A DNA stretch of 64,000 nucleotides. Origin: Nitrospira sp. CR1.1 (GTDB lineage: Bacteria > Nitrospirota > Nitrospiria > Nitrospirales > Nitrospiraceae). The position numbers were made by a program, and so were the translations under genes. Location: positions 124,001 through 188,000 of the forward strand of contig WIAF01000005.1 in the NCBI GenBank assembly GCA_014055465.1, in the 5' to 3' direction. Below the pieces are notes generated by a model. The model saw only the letters and a program-made list of their open reading frames with translations, did no database searches and had not been told where the DNA came from. Below are positions 9,756 through 18,733 of the stretch, in pieces. Each line of letters starts with the position of its first letter. The stretch's first letter is position 1.

Positions 9756-10430
9756 ATGCCGATACATTCACGAACACTGTTCGGCCTGGCCCTCGCCGCC
9801 GCGCTCACCGCCTGCGCCGCCCCGTCGTCACAGGGAGTGCGGCAGCCCGTGACTCCCATCCATGATTGTTGCCGTGCCAGTCAGACCGACAGTCGTCAGC
9901 AGGCGATCGTCCGCACGGCGGTGAATCTGGTCGGCGCCACCACGATCGAAAGTCAGGGCCGTCGCATCAGTTATGACTGCGCTGGAGTGACGCGAGCCAT
10001 TTATCTCGCACACGGCATCGACCTCTACGCCGGAGACACCACCGCCGGAAGAACCAATGGCGTCGGCCTCATTTACAACCATATCCGGAAACACGGCCGG
10101 CTCCACCGCGGACCGATCGTGCAGGCCGGCGACCTGGTGTTCTTCGACAATACCTGGGACTTCAACGGGGATGGGCTGGTCAACGATCCCTTGACCCATG
10201 TCGGCATCGTGGAGCAGGTGGAACAGGACGGCACGATTGTCTTCATCAGCCGGGTCGCCGGCGCCATCGAACGATACCGGATGAATGTGGCTCACCCGCA
10301 TATCCATCGGACCGCCGACGGTCGCCTGCTCAATGACTATATGCGACGAAAGCACTGGCGGGACGGAGCACACACAGCCTATCTGACCGGCGAGTTATTT
10401 GCCGCCTTCGGCACCAGGATGGTAGAGTGA
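9756..10430 (+). CDS. NlpC/P60-like lipoprotein (putative cell-wall amidase/peptidase)
   Basis: 224 residues with a lipoprotein signal ending in LTAC (Cys20). The body has a papain-like layout typical of NlpC/P60 or CHAP enzymes. A candidate catalytic Cys75 sits in YDCAGVTRA at the start of a helix, and a candidate His148 in [10 protein letters not shown] on the following strand. [10 protein letters not shown] lies between them, as in NlpC/P60 proteins. The probable role is cleavage of peptidoglycan stem peptides at the outer membrane. An internal [10 protein letters not shown] stretch resembles a calcium-binding loop. The family placement is by motif layout, not strong overall similarity. 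Confidence 0.7.
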   Translation: MPIHSRTLFGLALAAALTACAAPSSQGVRQPVTPIHDCCRASQTDSRQQAIVRTAVNLVGATTIESQGRRISYDCAGVTRAIYLAHGIDLYAGDTTAGRTNGVGLIYNHIRKHGRLHRGPIVQAGDLVFFDNTWDFNGDGLVNDPLTHVGIVEQVEQDGTIVFISRVAGAIERYRMNVAHPHIHRTADGRLLNDYMRRKHWRDGAHTAYLTGELFAAFGTRMVE

Positions 10431-10461
10431 GTCGACCATCAGCAGCCGAAAGGTGCAGGCC

Positions 10462-10662
10462 GTGTCTCCTTCTTCCCTCTCCCAAAGCCGCTGTCCTGAA
10501 TGCCACCAACCGACCGCCTGGCAAGACAACCCCTGGCGTCCGTTTTGCTCAGAGCGCTGTCAACTAATTGATTTGGGAGCCTGGGCGGGAGAACAGTACC
10601 GTGTGCCAGGACCGGGCCTGACGGTGAGCGGGTCGGAATCTTCTGCACCGGACAATGAGTGA
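10462..10662 (+). CDS. yacG: YacG-type DNA gyrase inhibitor / zinc protein
   Basis: 66 residues from GTG at 10462, placed 8 bases after GAAAGG; an in-frame GTG at 10453 is an alternative. The sequence has the YacG signature: C-P-E-C, then [14 protein letters not shown], followed by [15 protein letters not shown]. The four cysteines bind zinc; E. coli YacG binds GyrB and inhibits gyrase. The L-I-D-L-G-x-W-x-x-x-x-Y-R-(V/I)-P block is diagnostic. It follows the NlpC/P60-like gene closely and converges with the Cys-rich exported protein gene. Confidence 0.85.
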   Translation: MSPSSLSQSRCPECHQPTAWQDNPWRPFCSERCQLIDLGAWAGEQYRVPGPGLTVSGSESSAPDNE

Positions 10663-10678
10663 CCGGGTCGGTCCTATC

Positions 10679-11032
10679 CTATTCGCAGCGGCAGTTGGCC
10701 TTGTAATCCATGCACATCGGACCGAAGCTCCGTTCGCAATCGCAGCTGCACTTCGGCGTCTTGTCCGCGGGGCAGGTAATCTGGCACGTTTGCTTGATGC
10801 CCATGCCGCAGGACACGATCTCACAGGAATTGGATCCCTCGGCCACCAGCAGCGGCAACGACGGCTCCACCGGAGCGGGAGTCTGCTGCAAGGTTGCGGT
10901 ACGGCTAGCTGGAGACTGAGTGATCGACAAGCCGCCGTCTTCTGCCTGAAGCGGCGAGGTCCATGCAGCCAACAACGTGACTGACAACAACAGCGCAGCC
11001 GCAACGCCGATTCGTAATAGGTCTCTCACCAT
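10679..11032 (-). CDS. Exported cysteine-rich protein
   Basis: 117 residues. A signal peptide with a long hydrophobic core (residues about 6-28) ends near SPLQA. After a Pro/Thr-rich linker, the last 50 residues carry ten cysteines (SCEIVSC, TCQITC, KCSCDCE, MCMDYKANCRCE). This density suggests a small disulfide-knotted or metal-binding domain in the periplasm or outside the cell. No named family was recognised. It is transcribed alone, converging with yacG 16 bases away. Confidence 0.7.
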   Translation of the reverse strand: MVRDLLRIGVAAALLLSVTLLAAWTSPLQAEDGGLSITQSPASRTATLQQTPAPVEPSLPLLVAEGSNSCEIVSCGMGIKQTCQITCPADKTPKCSCDCERSFGPMCMDYKANCRCE

Positions 11033-11389
11033 GACGTCACCTTCCTTTCAGTGGGCTGCAGGATAGGAAGAAATCCGCATGAAATCAAGTCCCGGATCCT
11101 CTTGCCAGACAGTCCGGCGGCGGATATCGTTCCTCACCGAAAAACAGGGCTGAACATGGTGATCCCGCCCAGAACATACAGAACCGTCCCAAAACCGTAG
11201 AACGAAAACCTGACCAGGCTGCGGCAGCTGATCGCGAATACCTTCCTGGATCTCAAACGGTGGCCCGGCAGGGCCCCGCCTATGCCACACACGCAATGAA
11301 CTTCCCCACCACCGTCCGAATCCGGCGCATCGTTCTCCAGCTCCGGTATCTCGTGACCATACTTTCAGCCCACCGCACCCGACTCCCGT
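11033..11389. other. 357-base stretch with no confident gene
   Basis: On the minus strand an open frame runs from a TGA near 11365 to the TGA at 11134. Its C-terminal part (VFAISCRSLVRFSFYGFGTVLYVLGG...) reads like a short membrane helix. There is no ATG in a sensible place; the only candidate start is a GTG at 11292, which would give about 52 residues. A second minus-strand frame (11048-11296) looks random. It may be a decayed or very small membrane-protein gene. Confidence 0.3.
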
Positions 11390-12472
11390 TTACTCTGCCC
11401 GAGAGCGCAACCCTAAAGATCGGCAGACGATGGTCGCGAAAGGGTATAGGAACTGCGCCGCATACCTGCGTATGACCGCTAACCCCGTCGCCCTGCGTTC
11501 AAGCGGGAAATCCGGATCTGCAATGCCAGTGGCCGGATAGCCGCCATCCCCGCGATACAGGGTGCCAAACAGACGATCCCAGAAGCTGAAAATGACCCCG
11601 AAGTTTCTATCGCGATGTTCCGGCTCGATCGAGTGATGGATGCGATGAAACTGGGGCGACACCAGCACATATTGCAGGAGACCGAGATCGGCTTTGATGT
11701 TGGCATGATACAGCTTCGGGTACCACTTCAAGAGCAGGGCGAAGGAGACGGCCATGGGCGCATCCACGGCAAACATGAATATCGGGATACACACTAGACA
11801 GTTAGCAATAATCGCGTCCATGAGATGGACGCGATCGTCCGTAAACAGATTCATTTCCGGTTGAGAGTGATGCACGGTATGAAAGCACCAGAAGACCCAC
11901 ACCTTGTGACGAATGACATGGTGAAACCAGTCCAAGAAGTCGTTCACCAAAAGCACCAGGACGATTTTTGCGCCGAGCGACCAAGACTGGATCGCCTTGA
12001 TGGACATCATACTCAGGTGGTCTTGGTACAGCTCACGAAGCCCTTGCATCACGAGGGAGATGACGACCAAAGTCAGAAATCCATGCATAATAAACCAGAA
12101 CAGATCCTGAACCAGGCCAACCGAAAAGATCTTCTGTTGCGGCCGTGCGGGAAAAAGACGTTCCAGTGTCAGCAGGAACGCAAGGACAACATAGAGAGAG
12201 GGATCGAGTAGAGGCTTGACGATGAGAGCGGGCCAGACGTTGATAGCGGTCCAAATCAGGTGTTGTAAGGACTGCGGAGTCCAGGCCAGGAACTGACGTC
12301 GTCCCTCCGTCACCAGCCCGTTGAGATCACATCCACGACACAGGACGAAAACGACGGTGACTGCTGCAAGCGACAGCAGGATGAGGCCGCCTACGCGGGC
12401 ACGGGCCGACAGCACGGATGCCCTATCTGTCCTGTCGAGTGTTTCCAATCGCCGCAAGTTATCACCACCCAT
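11390..12472 (-). CDS. Sterol desaturase / fatty acid hydroxylase family membrane protein
   Basis: 360 residues from ATG at 12472 (AGAGGA about 11 bases upstream). A longer frame to 12664 would overlap the GT2 gene and looks like its shadow. Several hydrophobic helices are present, beginning near residue 28. The histidine clusters of this di-iron superfamily are present: HHVIRHK, then HTVHHS about ten residues later, and FHRIHHS towards the C-terminus. These bind two irons and perform O2-dependent hydroxylation or desaturation of lipid-like substrates. The substrate cannot be told from sequence. The GT2 glycosyltransferase lies 50 bases upstream on the same strand. Confidence 0.85.
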   Translation of the reverse strand: MGGDNLRRLETLDRTDRASVLSARARVGGLILLSLAAVTVVFVLCRGCDLNGLVTEGRRQFLAWTPQSLQHLIWTAINVWPALIVKPLLDPSLYVVLAFLLTLERLFPARPQQKIFSVGLVQDLFWFIMHGFLTLVVISLVMQGLRELYQDHLSMMSIKAIQSWSLGAKIVLVLLVNDFLDWFHHVIRHKVWVFWCFHTVHHSQPEMNLFTDDRVHLMDAIIANCLVCIPIFMFAVDAPMAVSFALLLKWYPKLYHANIKADLGLLQYVLVSPQFHRIHHSIEPEHRDRNFGVIFSFWDRLFGTLYRGDGGYPATGIADPDFPLERRATGLAVIRRYAAQFLYPFATIVCRSLGLRSRAE

Positions 12473-12522
12473 TGTTAGCAGAATCCTCTGATGGCAATTG
12501 CCCTGATCCTCTACACTCAGAC

Positions 12523-13761
12523 CTATGTGGCCTGCATCCGCTGAAGGAATCGCCTGCTCGCATACCTCACCGCCCCTGCCACACGACGATGGAGATGTGG
12601 AAGATCCTGCGACAGACAATGCCCGCCCACATAGGCCGCCAGTCGTGGAGAGTTCGATTCCCATAGCGCCGCAGCCGCTTCAGCGAAGAGGTCGCCCATC
12701 AGCTGCCTGTGGGGACGCCGAATACGTGATGAAGTCTGCGTTTCGTCTGACTCGTTTGTCAGTTCCTCGCCGAAGGCACGGATCGCGTCAATGGGAGTGG
12801 AGGACAGAGTTGCCAATTCCCTGGCCACACGATAGAGATGGACTCGAATTGAGGCAGTGTCTAACAGTTCAGGAGCCTCACGTACGACGTCCTTCACATG
12901 GTCTCTCACCGCTGACACGCCGCCGAAATGCCAGAGTTGCTCGGCGAGCATAGCAGAACCCGCGGCACGAGCCTCATGTTGAAGCCGGTCATACTGCGCC
13001 CTCGGAAGCAGATTCAGCGCACGATCGATCACGCGACGCAACGCGCCAATGGCCACCCCATTCCGTATGTTCGTCACCCACATGCCGCCGGTGAGGAGGC
13101 GTCCATAAGACACGGGACCGGGAACGAACTTCCAGGAGACGTGAAACGCCAAACGGAGCGCCATGTCGTTATGCTCGAGCGTCGGCAGGCACTCATCGAA
13201 TAGCCCTGCCGCCTCGAAGGCTGTCCGCCGCACCAACCACGTATCCACGTTATGGATGTCTTCGGCCAGGGTGAGAAATGTTTCAAATACGCGACCGGAC
13301 GGACATACGGCGGGCCAGATCGCTGCCTGACCGGTCTCGGTGACCGCGATCCCCTGACCATAGATCACCCCGATCTCCGGCTGTGTTTCGAGAATCGGCA
13401 CCTGGACCCGCAACCGATGGGGCAACCACATGTCATCGTCGTCGAGAAACGCGAGATACTGCCCGGTACTGGCGGTAATGCCCACATTTCGTGCAACCGA
13501 CACATTCTGTTTGTGGTCAAGCCGAAGGTATTTCAGGCCAGGGTATTGTCGCGCCACCTCTGGAGTGGAATCCGATGAAGCGTCATCGATCAGAATCGTT
13601 TCCAGGTCGAACAGCGTTCCCGCCCCTTCTTGCGCCAGCACCGATGCAATCGCACCACGAAGCAAGCCTGCCCGGTTATGTGTCGGAAGAATCACACTCA
13701 CCAGCGGTCGGTCCGCGTGATGGGAGAGAGACCGTGGAGGGTTCGCGAAGATGGGCATCAT
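12523..13761 (-). CDS. Glycosyltransferase family 2
   Basis: 412 residues. The N-terminal GT-A domain is clear: LVSVILPTHNRAGLLRGAI (about 20-38), ILIDDASSDST, VSVARNVGI, and the metal/nucleotide-sugar site AFLDDDDMW near residue 110. The C-terminal 200 residues are helical and not assigned. The enzyme transfers a sugar from a nucleotide donor, probably to a surface polysaccharide, lipid or protein. No transmembrane segment is obvious. It is probably co-transcribed with the hydroxylase gene downstream. Donor and acceptor are unknown. Confidence 0.88.
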   Translation of the reverse strand: MMPIFANPPRSLSHHADRPLVSVILPTHNRAGLLRGAIASVLAQEGAGTLFDLETILIDDASSDSTPEVARQYPGLKYLRLDHKQNVSVARNVGITASTGQYLAFLDDDDMWLPHRLRVQVPILETQPEIGVIYGQGIAVTETGQAAIWPAVCPSGRVFETFLTLAEDIHNVDTWLVRRTAFEAAGLFDECLPTLEHNDMALRLAFHVSWKFVPGPVSYGRLLTGGMWVTNIRNGVAIGALRRVIDRALNLLPRAQYDRLQHEARAAGSAMLAEQLWHFGGVSAVRDHVKDVVREAPELLDTASIRVHLYRVARELATLSSTPIDAIRAFGEELTNESDETQTSSRIRRPHRQLMGDLFAEAAAALWESNSPRLAAYVGGHCLSQDLPHLHRRVAGAVRYASRRFLQRMQAT

Positions 13762-13997
13762 GCGTTCGGCGGTCGGTGCGAATCCAGGGAAGGGGGAAGA
13801 TTTTTCCGAAGGCCATCGCGAAGCGTCATCCGCAAAATCCTACTATCCGATGTCTCACGTCACAACAAAATATGCCTTTTTCGATGCACTCCCTGCCGGG
13901 AAGGATGCCGAAACGATAAGACGGCGGGGACCTGCTTCTTGGTTTTCGGAACCGGAATTCACGGCATGGGTGAAAGAGAAGACTTATACGGGACACA

Positions 13998-15209
13998 TCA
14001 GCGAAGGCACTCGATCGGAGGCTGTTGCTGGCCACCGAATAGCAGTGGTGACATCCCCCACCACTGCTCGACCACCGTCGCATACAGGCTCCGAAAATCC
14101 ACAGTATGCGTTAGGTCGCTGTCCTGTAACTCCGTGAGGGAGGGAGGCGTCCCGTAGAGGCCCCCTTTCACCCTGCCTCCCATGAGGAGATGCGGTGCAG
14201 CGGTGCCGTGATCGGTTCCATGGCTGGCATTTTCAGCAACTCGACGCCCAAACTCCGAATAGGTCATGACCAGCACATCCCGCCAAAGGCCCTGTTGCTC
14301 CATCGCCGCACGAAAGGCCACCAGCCCCTGAGCTAGTTCCTCCAGTAGCCGATGGTGAATTGCCGACTGGCCGGCATGGGTATCAAAACTCCCATGGGTG
14401 ATCTTGATCACCGCAACCGGAACTTTCGCGGTGATTAACCTGGCCGCCAGTTCCACCTGTTTTCCGAACCGATGGACAGGAAACTCCTGTTCGACGAGCG
14501 GAACCTGTTGAATACGACCCTGCAGGTCATTGGCGGCTTGCGAGATGTCCCGGCGCACCTCCAGAATGTGCGCGAGGGAGCGATTCCTCGCCGGGAGCGA
14601 GACCGGTTTGACCGATCCGGCCTGGCGCAGAAACTGAATGGGATCGTGAAGCGCAATAGTTCGACCCTTTCCGCCACTTAACGGACCGGCATCCCCCTTG
14701 CCCAGCACAATTCCTTCCGCCATAAACCGCGCGGGCAATGGCGAGCGTTCGAACAGCCCTGACAGCCATCCTTGATCCAAGACCTGTTCACTATCCGAGG
14801 CTGTGTCCCAAATCTCGATCGAACGGAAATGCGATCGGTTCGGCCGGGGATACCCCACACCCTGCACCCAGGCCAACTCCTCTCCACCCCACAACGGCAT
14901 CAGCGGAGCCAAGGCGGGGTGCAAACCAACCTTGGGTGTGAGCTGGCGGACCTGGTCACGACGAATGGCCAGTTGCGGACGCGCGCGATAGTAGGCCGCA
15001 TCCTCATAAGGAACGAGGGTGTTCAGCCCGTCGTTTCCACCATGCAGCTCTACCAGCAGCAAGATCCGGTCGCGAGCAGAAGCCACACCGGGAGCATCCC
15101 TCGATTCACCCGCCCCTGCTCGTGCCACCGAGGCAAGCCGCCAGAGCAACAGCGGGAGTATCAGTCCGGCTTTCAGGAGGGCGCGGCGGTTCAGTCCATT
15201 CGTCGCCAT
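13998..15209 (-). CDS. DUF1501 family protein with Tat-type signal
   Basis: 403 residues. The N-terminus NRRALLKAGLILPLLLW has the twin arginines of a Tat signal, suggesting export in folded form. DUF1501 proteins are distantly related to sulfatases and alkaline phosphatases. The family blocks LLLVELHGGNDGLNTLVPY, HFRSIEIWDTAS, VLVMTYSEFGRRVAENAS-HGTDHGTAAP and DFRSLYATVVEQWWG are all present. The gene follows the DUF1800 gene by 6 bases; this pairing recurs in many bacteria and suggests joint function. The substrate is unknown. Confidence 0.85.
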   Translation of the reverse strand: MATNGLNRRALLKAGLILPLLLWRLASVARAGAGESRDAPGVASARDRILLLVELHGGNDGLNTLVPYEDAAYYRARPQLAIRRDQVRQLTPKVGLHPALAPLMPLWGGEELAWVQGVGYPRPNRSHFRSIEIWDTASDSEQVLDQGWLSGLFERSPLPARFMAEGIVLGKGDAGPLSGGKGRTIALHDPIQFLRQAGSVKPVSLPARNRSLAHILEVRRDISQAANDLQGRIQQVPLVEQEFPVHRFGKQVELAARLITAKVPVAVIKITHGSFDTHAGQSAIHHRLLEELAQGLVAFRAAMEQQGLWRDVLVMTYSEFGRRVAENASHGTDHGTAAPHLLMGGRVKGGLYGTPPSLTELQDSDLTHTVDFRSLYATVVEQWWGMSPLLFGGQQQPPIECLR

Positions 15210-15215
15210 GAGGCC

Positions 15216-16538
15216 TCACTTTAATTGATAGACCGGATCCAACACCAGTTGATGGATGACCTGACCACGATCCACATCCTGCGTGACCGGCTGCACTGGT
15301 TCAAACGGAAGCAGAGTGGCCTGCACCAGATCGAGAGATTCGGTGTGAAGCCAGTTCATGCCTTGCGCCTGCTTCATCTCGTCCATGCCCTGGGGGTGGC
15401 CCCGTTCATGGCCGCGAATCATCCGGTGCAGGACCTGGTTCCGGTCCAGTAACGTCGACGTGGTAATCCAGCGCGTCCCACCCGGCCAGCCTTTGACGTT
15501 GGGCGGATCAAACAGATCCTGGCCGATCCGGCGAGCGACACCGATCAGATGCATCGAGTCCTCTATCGGAAGATTGAAGAGCCTGGTGGTACCCACCAGC
15601 AGTTCCACCGGTGACTTGATCAGGACACCGCGATTCTCCGGCGCCCAGAACTGTGGCGTCAGGAACAGGTCGCGCAACAGTGTGCCTATCTCGTAGTTGC
15701 TTCGCCTGAACGCCTCGGCGAGGCGCGCCAATTCATCCTGCTCCGGTTCATCAGACACAAACTCTCTCCAGAGTTTCCCCGCGAGGTAGCGGGCGACTTG
15801 CGGCTGTTCCAGCGTCAGCGACAACACGTCGTCGCCCTCAAAACGACCGGTCTTGCCGAAGAGAATTTTCTGCCCATCGTCAAAATGTCGCAAATCGATA
15901 CGAAATGCCCCGGTGCGCAGATCGAGATGCCATCCGGCAAAAGCGCGCGCCGCTTCCTTAATGTCCTGTTCGTGATACTGCCCTTCACCGAGCGTGAACA
16001 ACTCAAAGAGTTCTCGGGCAAAGTTTTCGTTCGGATGTTCCTTGCGGTTCGTCTGTGTATCCAGATAGAGCAGCATGGCGGGATTCTTCGCCATGGCATG
16101 GAGCAACATCCGAAAAGACCCCATCGCATAAAGCCGCAAGAGCACGTTTTGCTGATGCAGGAAGGCGGGCCATCTAACCTTGTGCAAACTCGAGGTGAAG
16201 TGGTTATGCCAGAAAAGGGTCATCCGCTCCAACAGCGGACTGGGTGTCGTGATGAGCTCGCGATACCACCAGGCCTTCAACTCCTGGCCTTGAGCTTTCA
16301 ATTGCTCTTGGAACAGGGTTCGCTCCCGCTCGTTCCACCGCGAACGGGCGCGGTGCAAGGGAGGCAACTGATGGATCCACGCAGGCGGCGGAGTGCGAGG
16401 CCGGTTCGCAGGAATCGCCAGCACCTGGGCAACCGCAGCCCGGCGATCCAACATCATGAACCGGCGGATTTCGTCGGGATTTCCGCCGAAACCAGTGCGG
16501 GACAGGAAATGCCGGGCTTCGTCGAAGGTCAGCGTCAT
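15216..16538 (-). CDS. DUF1800 family protein
   Basis: 440 residues. It has the DUF1800 hallmarks: an N-terminal ARHFLSRTGFGGNPDEI block, MTLFWHNHFTSS, NENFARELFELFTLGEG, and FDPPNVKGWPGGTRWI towards the C-terminus. No clear signal peptide is seen at the chosen start. The function of this family is not established. It is the first gene of a two-gene unit with the DUF1501 gene, and 139 bases of divergent intergenic DNA separate it from the cupredoxin-like lipoprotein gene. Confidence 0.85.
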   Translation of the reverse strand: MTLTFDEARHFLSRTGFGGNPDEIRRFMMLDRRAAVAQVLAIPANRPRTPPPAWIHQLPPLHRARSRWNERERTLFQEQLKAQGQELKAWWYRELITTPSPLLERMTLFWHNHFTSSLHKVRWPAFLHQQNVLLRLYAMGSFRMLLHAMAKNPAMLLYLDTQTNRKEHPNENFARELFELFTLGEGQYHEQDIKEAARAFAGWHLDLRTGAFRIDLRHFDDGQKILFGKTGRFEGDDVLSLTLEQPQVARYLAGKLWREFVSDEPEQDELARLAEAFRRSNYEIGTLLRDLFLTPQFWAPENRGVLIKSPVELLVGTTRLFNLPIEDSMHLIGVARRIGQDLFDPPNVKGWPGGTRWITTSTLLDRNQVLHRMIRGHERGHPQGMDEMKQAQGMNWLHTESLDLVQATLLPFEPVQPVTQDVDRGQVIHQLVLDPVYQLK

Positions 16539-16677
16539 GGGCTGTGTTCACGCAATGCCGTGATGGTTATTCAGGACAACGAGCGGTTGGTCGAGCGGTT
16601 GACAGGTACTTCTACTCTTCCCGCACCTAGTAACAATCCTAGTAGCGCGGGCCCGCGCGGTTTCTGTAGGATCGCGC

Positions 16678-17109
16678 ATGCGTTACGCGCTCTCATTGCT
16701 GCTTGTTCTGCTCACGCTCGGCTTCAGCACCGCCTGCAGTACGCCCTCCACTAACCGAATTACCGGGGCTGTGCGTTATTTCAATATCCGCTCGGAAATC
16801 GCGCCGCGTCACTTGATCGCGCAGATCGGCGATGAAATCCGATGGCAGAATCTGAACCCCCACCCGGTCACATTACGGATGCTTGAAAACAGCGACCCGG
16901 CGTTGCTCGCGTGCGACAAGGGATTCACGCAATTTGGAGTCATGCAAGACACCGTAACGATCGCGCCATTACAATCCGTCAGCCTCTGTTTTTTGAAACC
17001 CGGCACCATCCGGTTCAATGTCTGGCTCGATGCCGACAACCCCCAGGGCGCCATGACCCCGACCGGCACCATCCGCATCGAACCGTCGTCATCCCGACGT
17101 AATTCCTGA
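16678..17109 (+). CDS. Cupredoxin-like lipoprotein
   Basis: 143 residues; the signal peptide ends in a lipobox with Cys20 (FSTAC). The mature part has a cupredoxin-like beta pattern: AQIGDEIRWQNLNPHPVTLRML, then LKPGTIRFNVWLD. In true blue-copper proteins the ligands are His, Cys, His and Met. Here a His lies in NPHPV and a Cys in LCFLKPG, but the usual C-terminal Cys-x-x-H-x-x-M loop is absent, so copper binding is uncertain. It is probably anchored in a membrane facing the periplasm. Confidence 0.65.
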   Translation: MRYALSLLLVLLTLGFSTACSTPSTNRITGAVRYFNIRSEIAPRHLIAQIGDEIRWQNLNPHPVTLRMLENSDPALLACDKGFTQFGVMQDTVTIAPLQSVSLCFLKPGTIRFNVWLDADNPQGAMTPTGTIRIEPSSSRRNS

Positions 17110-17170
17110 GGCCGTTTTCACGCCGCCAGCACGTCGGAACCGTTCCTTCTCTCCGATTCGTTCGGTACTC

Positions 17171-17599
17171 TCAGCAGGGAATATTGATGGCGGGATCGCA
17201 GAAAAGCGGCGGGATCACCGTCGGCCGCATGTAGCGCGCAGCCGGATCTTGAGACCCTGTGGGGCCATTCAGCGCCGGTCCGCCGGTCATGCCGGGCAGG
17301 CCTTGACCGATCGTGCCAAACGACTTGCCCCGGCTTGAGGGAATGGTATTGCTTTGCGGGGCGCTGGCGCCAGAGGCCGTCGATGAAATCGCGGACTGCT
17401 GCGCGAGAGGATTGGGAATTGGAATGGTTCCCGGGGCCTGCAGATTTTGTCCCGGCTGATTCTGTTGGGGTGACTGATTGGAGGGAGGCGATATCATCTG
17501 CGCCGTGACGAAAGCTGGCGCGAGCAACAACAACGCGTAAAGCCCGGCACTCGTCGCACCGGCCTGCATCGACCACGTTCCCCGTTTGTGCTGCGTCAC
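17171..17599 (-). CDS. Exported Pro/Gln/Ser-rich protein
   Basis: 142 residues with a signal peptide (hydrophobic core about 19-32, ending near VTAQ). The mature region is low in complexity (Gln, Pro, Ser, Asn, Gly) and ends in a short block with two cysteines, PPLFCDPAINIPC, that could form a disulfide. No family was recognised. It lies 19 bases downstream of the topoisomerase VI A gene on the same strand, which may be chance co-transcription. An internal ATG at residue 11 is an alternative start. Confidence 0.55.
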   Translation of the reverse strand: MTQHKRGTWSMQAGATSAGLYALLLLAPAFVTAQMISPPSNQSPQQNQPGQNLQAPGTIPIPNPLAQQSAISSTASGASAPQSNTIPSSRGKSFGTIGQGLPGMTGGPALNGPTGSQDPAARYMRPTVIPPLFCDPAINIPC

Positions 17600-17618
17600 G
17601 TCGCTCTCCCAGGACCCG

Positions 17619-18725
17619 TTAGTCGAGCCAATCCTTTTCCTTCAGCTTACGCGGAAGATACTTCTTGGTTAAATACTGGAAATCTTTATTGGCTAGCGCG
17701 TCCAATTCGTACTTGAGCCCGCTCGAAAGCATGCGTTTGATTTCCTGCTGCCAGGCCGGCTTTTGGAACCACTGATAGTTCAAAAGTTCCTTGGCCCGGG
17801 TGATGTCCTTGTCGTTCAGCTTGATGCCCACATTGCGCGGCAACTCGTATCGTTCTGGATCGGCGCTGGACAACCCGATGAATTTCGCTTTGGGGATGGC
17901 CATGCGCTGGCTCTCGAACGCGAGATTGATCGAACCCTGTTTGACAACAGAGTAGATATAGTATCCCCATGGATCGTTATCGACTAGTACGTATACCGGC
18001 AATTTGTGTTCTTCGTGAAGGCGGCGCGCGAGCCGCCGCACCCCGCGCGGCGGCTGCCCGTTTCCCGTCAGCAATACACAATTGTATCGCCGCCAGAACT
18101 TGTCTTCCGACAGGCGGTTCCACTGCGTGCCTTTTTCGACCAGCAGGAGAAAATCCGCCGTACAGCGGCGGATCTCCAGATACTCCGGCTCGACGATCGA
18201 GGGCACGGAATATCCGCCCTTGCCCAATTTGGCGCAATCCACCCGGTCGCCGTCATCGCCGAAGACCACCGGCCCGACGATGCTGCCGCTGTTTTCCGCC
18301 CGCACATGGAGTTCTTCCCGCAAGGCAATGAGCGACACTTCAAGATCCTCGATGATCGGATCGGACTCATCCTGCGTATCGAACGTGTTCTCATGCGAAT
18401 CTTGAATCGTATGTTTCGTACGATAGTAGATTTCCCTCAACGAGGTGGTCAGATCGGCTTGCTGCAGCTCAGCCAGCGCGTCGGCCACCAGCATCGTCTG
18501 CATGAACTTCTTCGCCATGCCGACGTTGAAAAACGTGCGGGCTTGTTTCTTCTCCCCCATTTCGATCAATCCCTTACGAGGATTGAACGACACGTTCGAT
18601 AAGGCCCGAATGGGGATCTCAAACGTCGGATCTTTCGACCGTTGCGCCGCCGAGATGACGACATCGGCCATGCCGACGAGTTTTTTTGCCACCACACCGT
18701 TCTTCTTCGGTTTTGCCTGTGCCAT
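17619..18725 (-). CDS. top6A: DNA topoisomerase VI subunit A (Spo11-like)
   Basis: 368 residues, the usual size for Top6A. The catalytic tyrosine lies in the LREIYYRTKH motif (Tyr100/Tyr101) of the winged-helix domain. The Toprim domain shows LLVEKGT (Glu197) and LVDNDPWGYYIYS (Asp249/Asp251), which bind magnesium. Subunit A cuts both DNA strands, making short 5' overhangs, and passes a second duplex through together with subunit B. Its gene follows top6B by 8 bases. Topo VI is standard in archaea and plants but sporadic in bacteria. Confidence 0.95.
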   Translation of the reverse strand: MAQAKPKKNGVVAKKLVGMADVVISAAQRSKDPTFEIPIRALSNVSFNPRKGLIEMGEKKQARTFFNVGMAKKFMQTMLVADALAELQQADLTTSLREIYYRTKHTIQDSHENTFDTQDESDPIIEDLEVSLIALREELHVRAENSGSIVGPVVFGDDGDRVDCAKLGKGGYSVPSIVEPEYLEIRRCTADFLLLVEKGTQWNRLSEDKFWRRYNCVLLTGNGQPPRGVRRLARRLHEEHKLPVYVLVDNDPWGYYIYSVVKQGSINLAFESQRMAIPKAKFIGLSSADPERYELPRNVGIKLNDKDITRAKELLNYQWFQKPAWQQEIKRMLSSGLKYELDALANKDFQYLTKKYLPRKLKEKDWLD

Positions 18726-18733
18726 GCGCTGTC

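Noticed and set aside
13751..14137. Plus-strand open frame of 128 codons between the GT2 and DUF1501 genes
   Set aside because: It runs antisense into the end of the DUF1501 gene, has no ribosome site and no recognisable domain. The DUF1501 C-terminus there matches its family.
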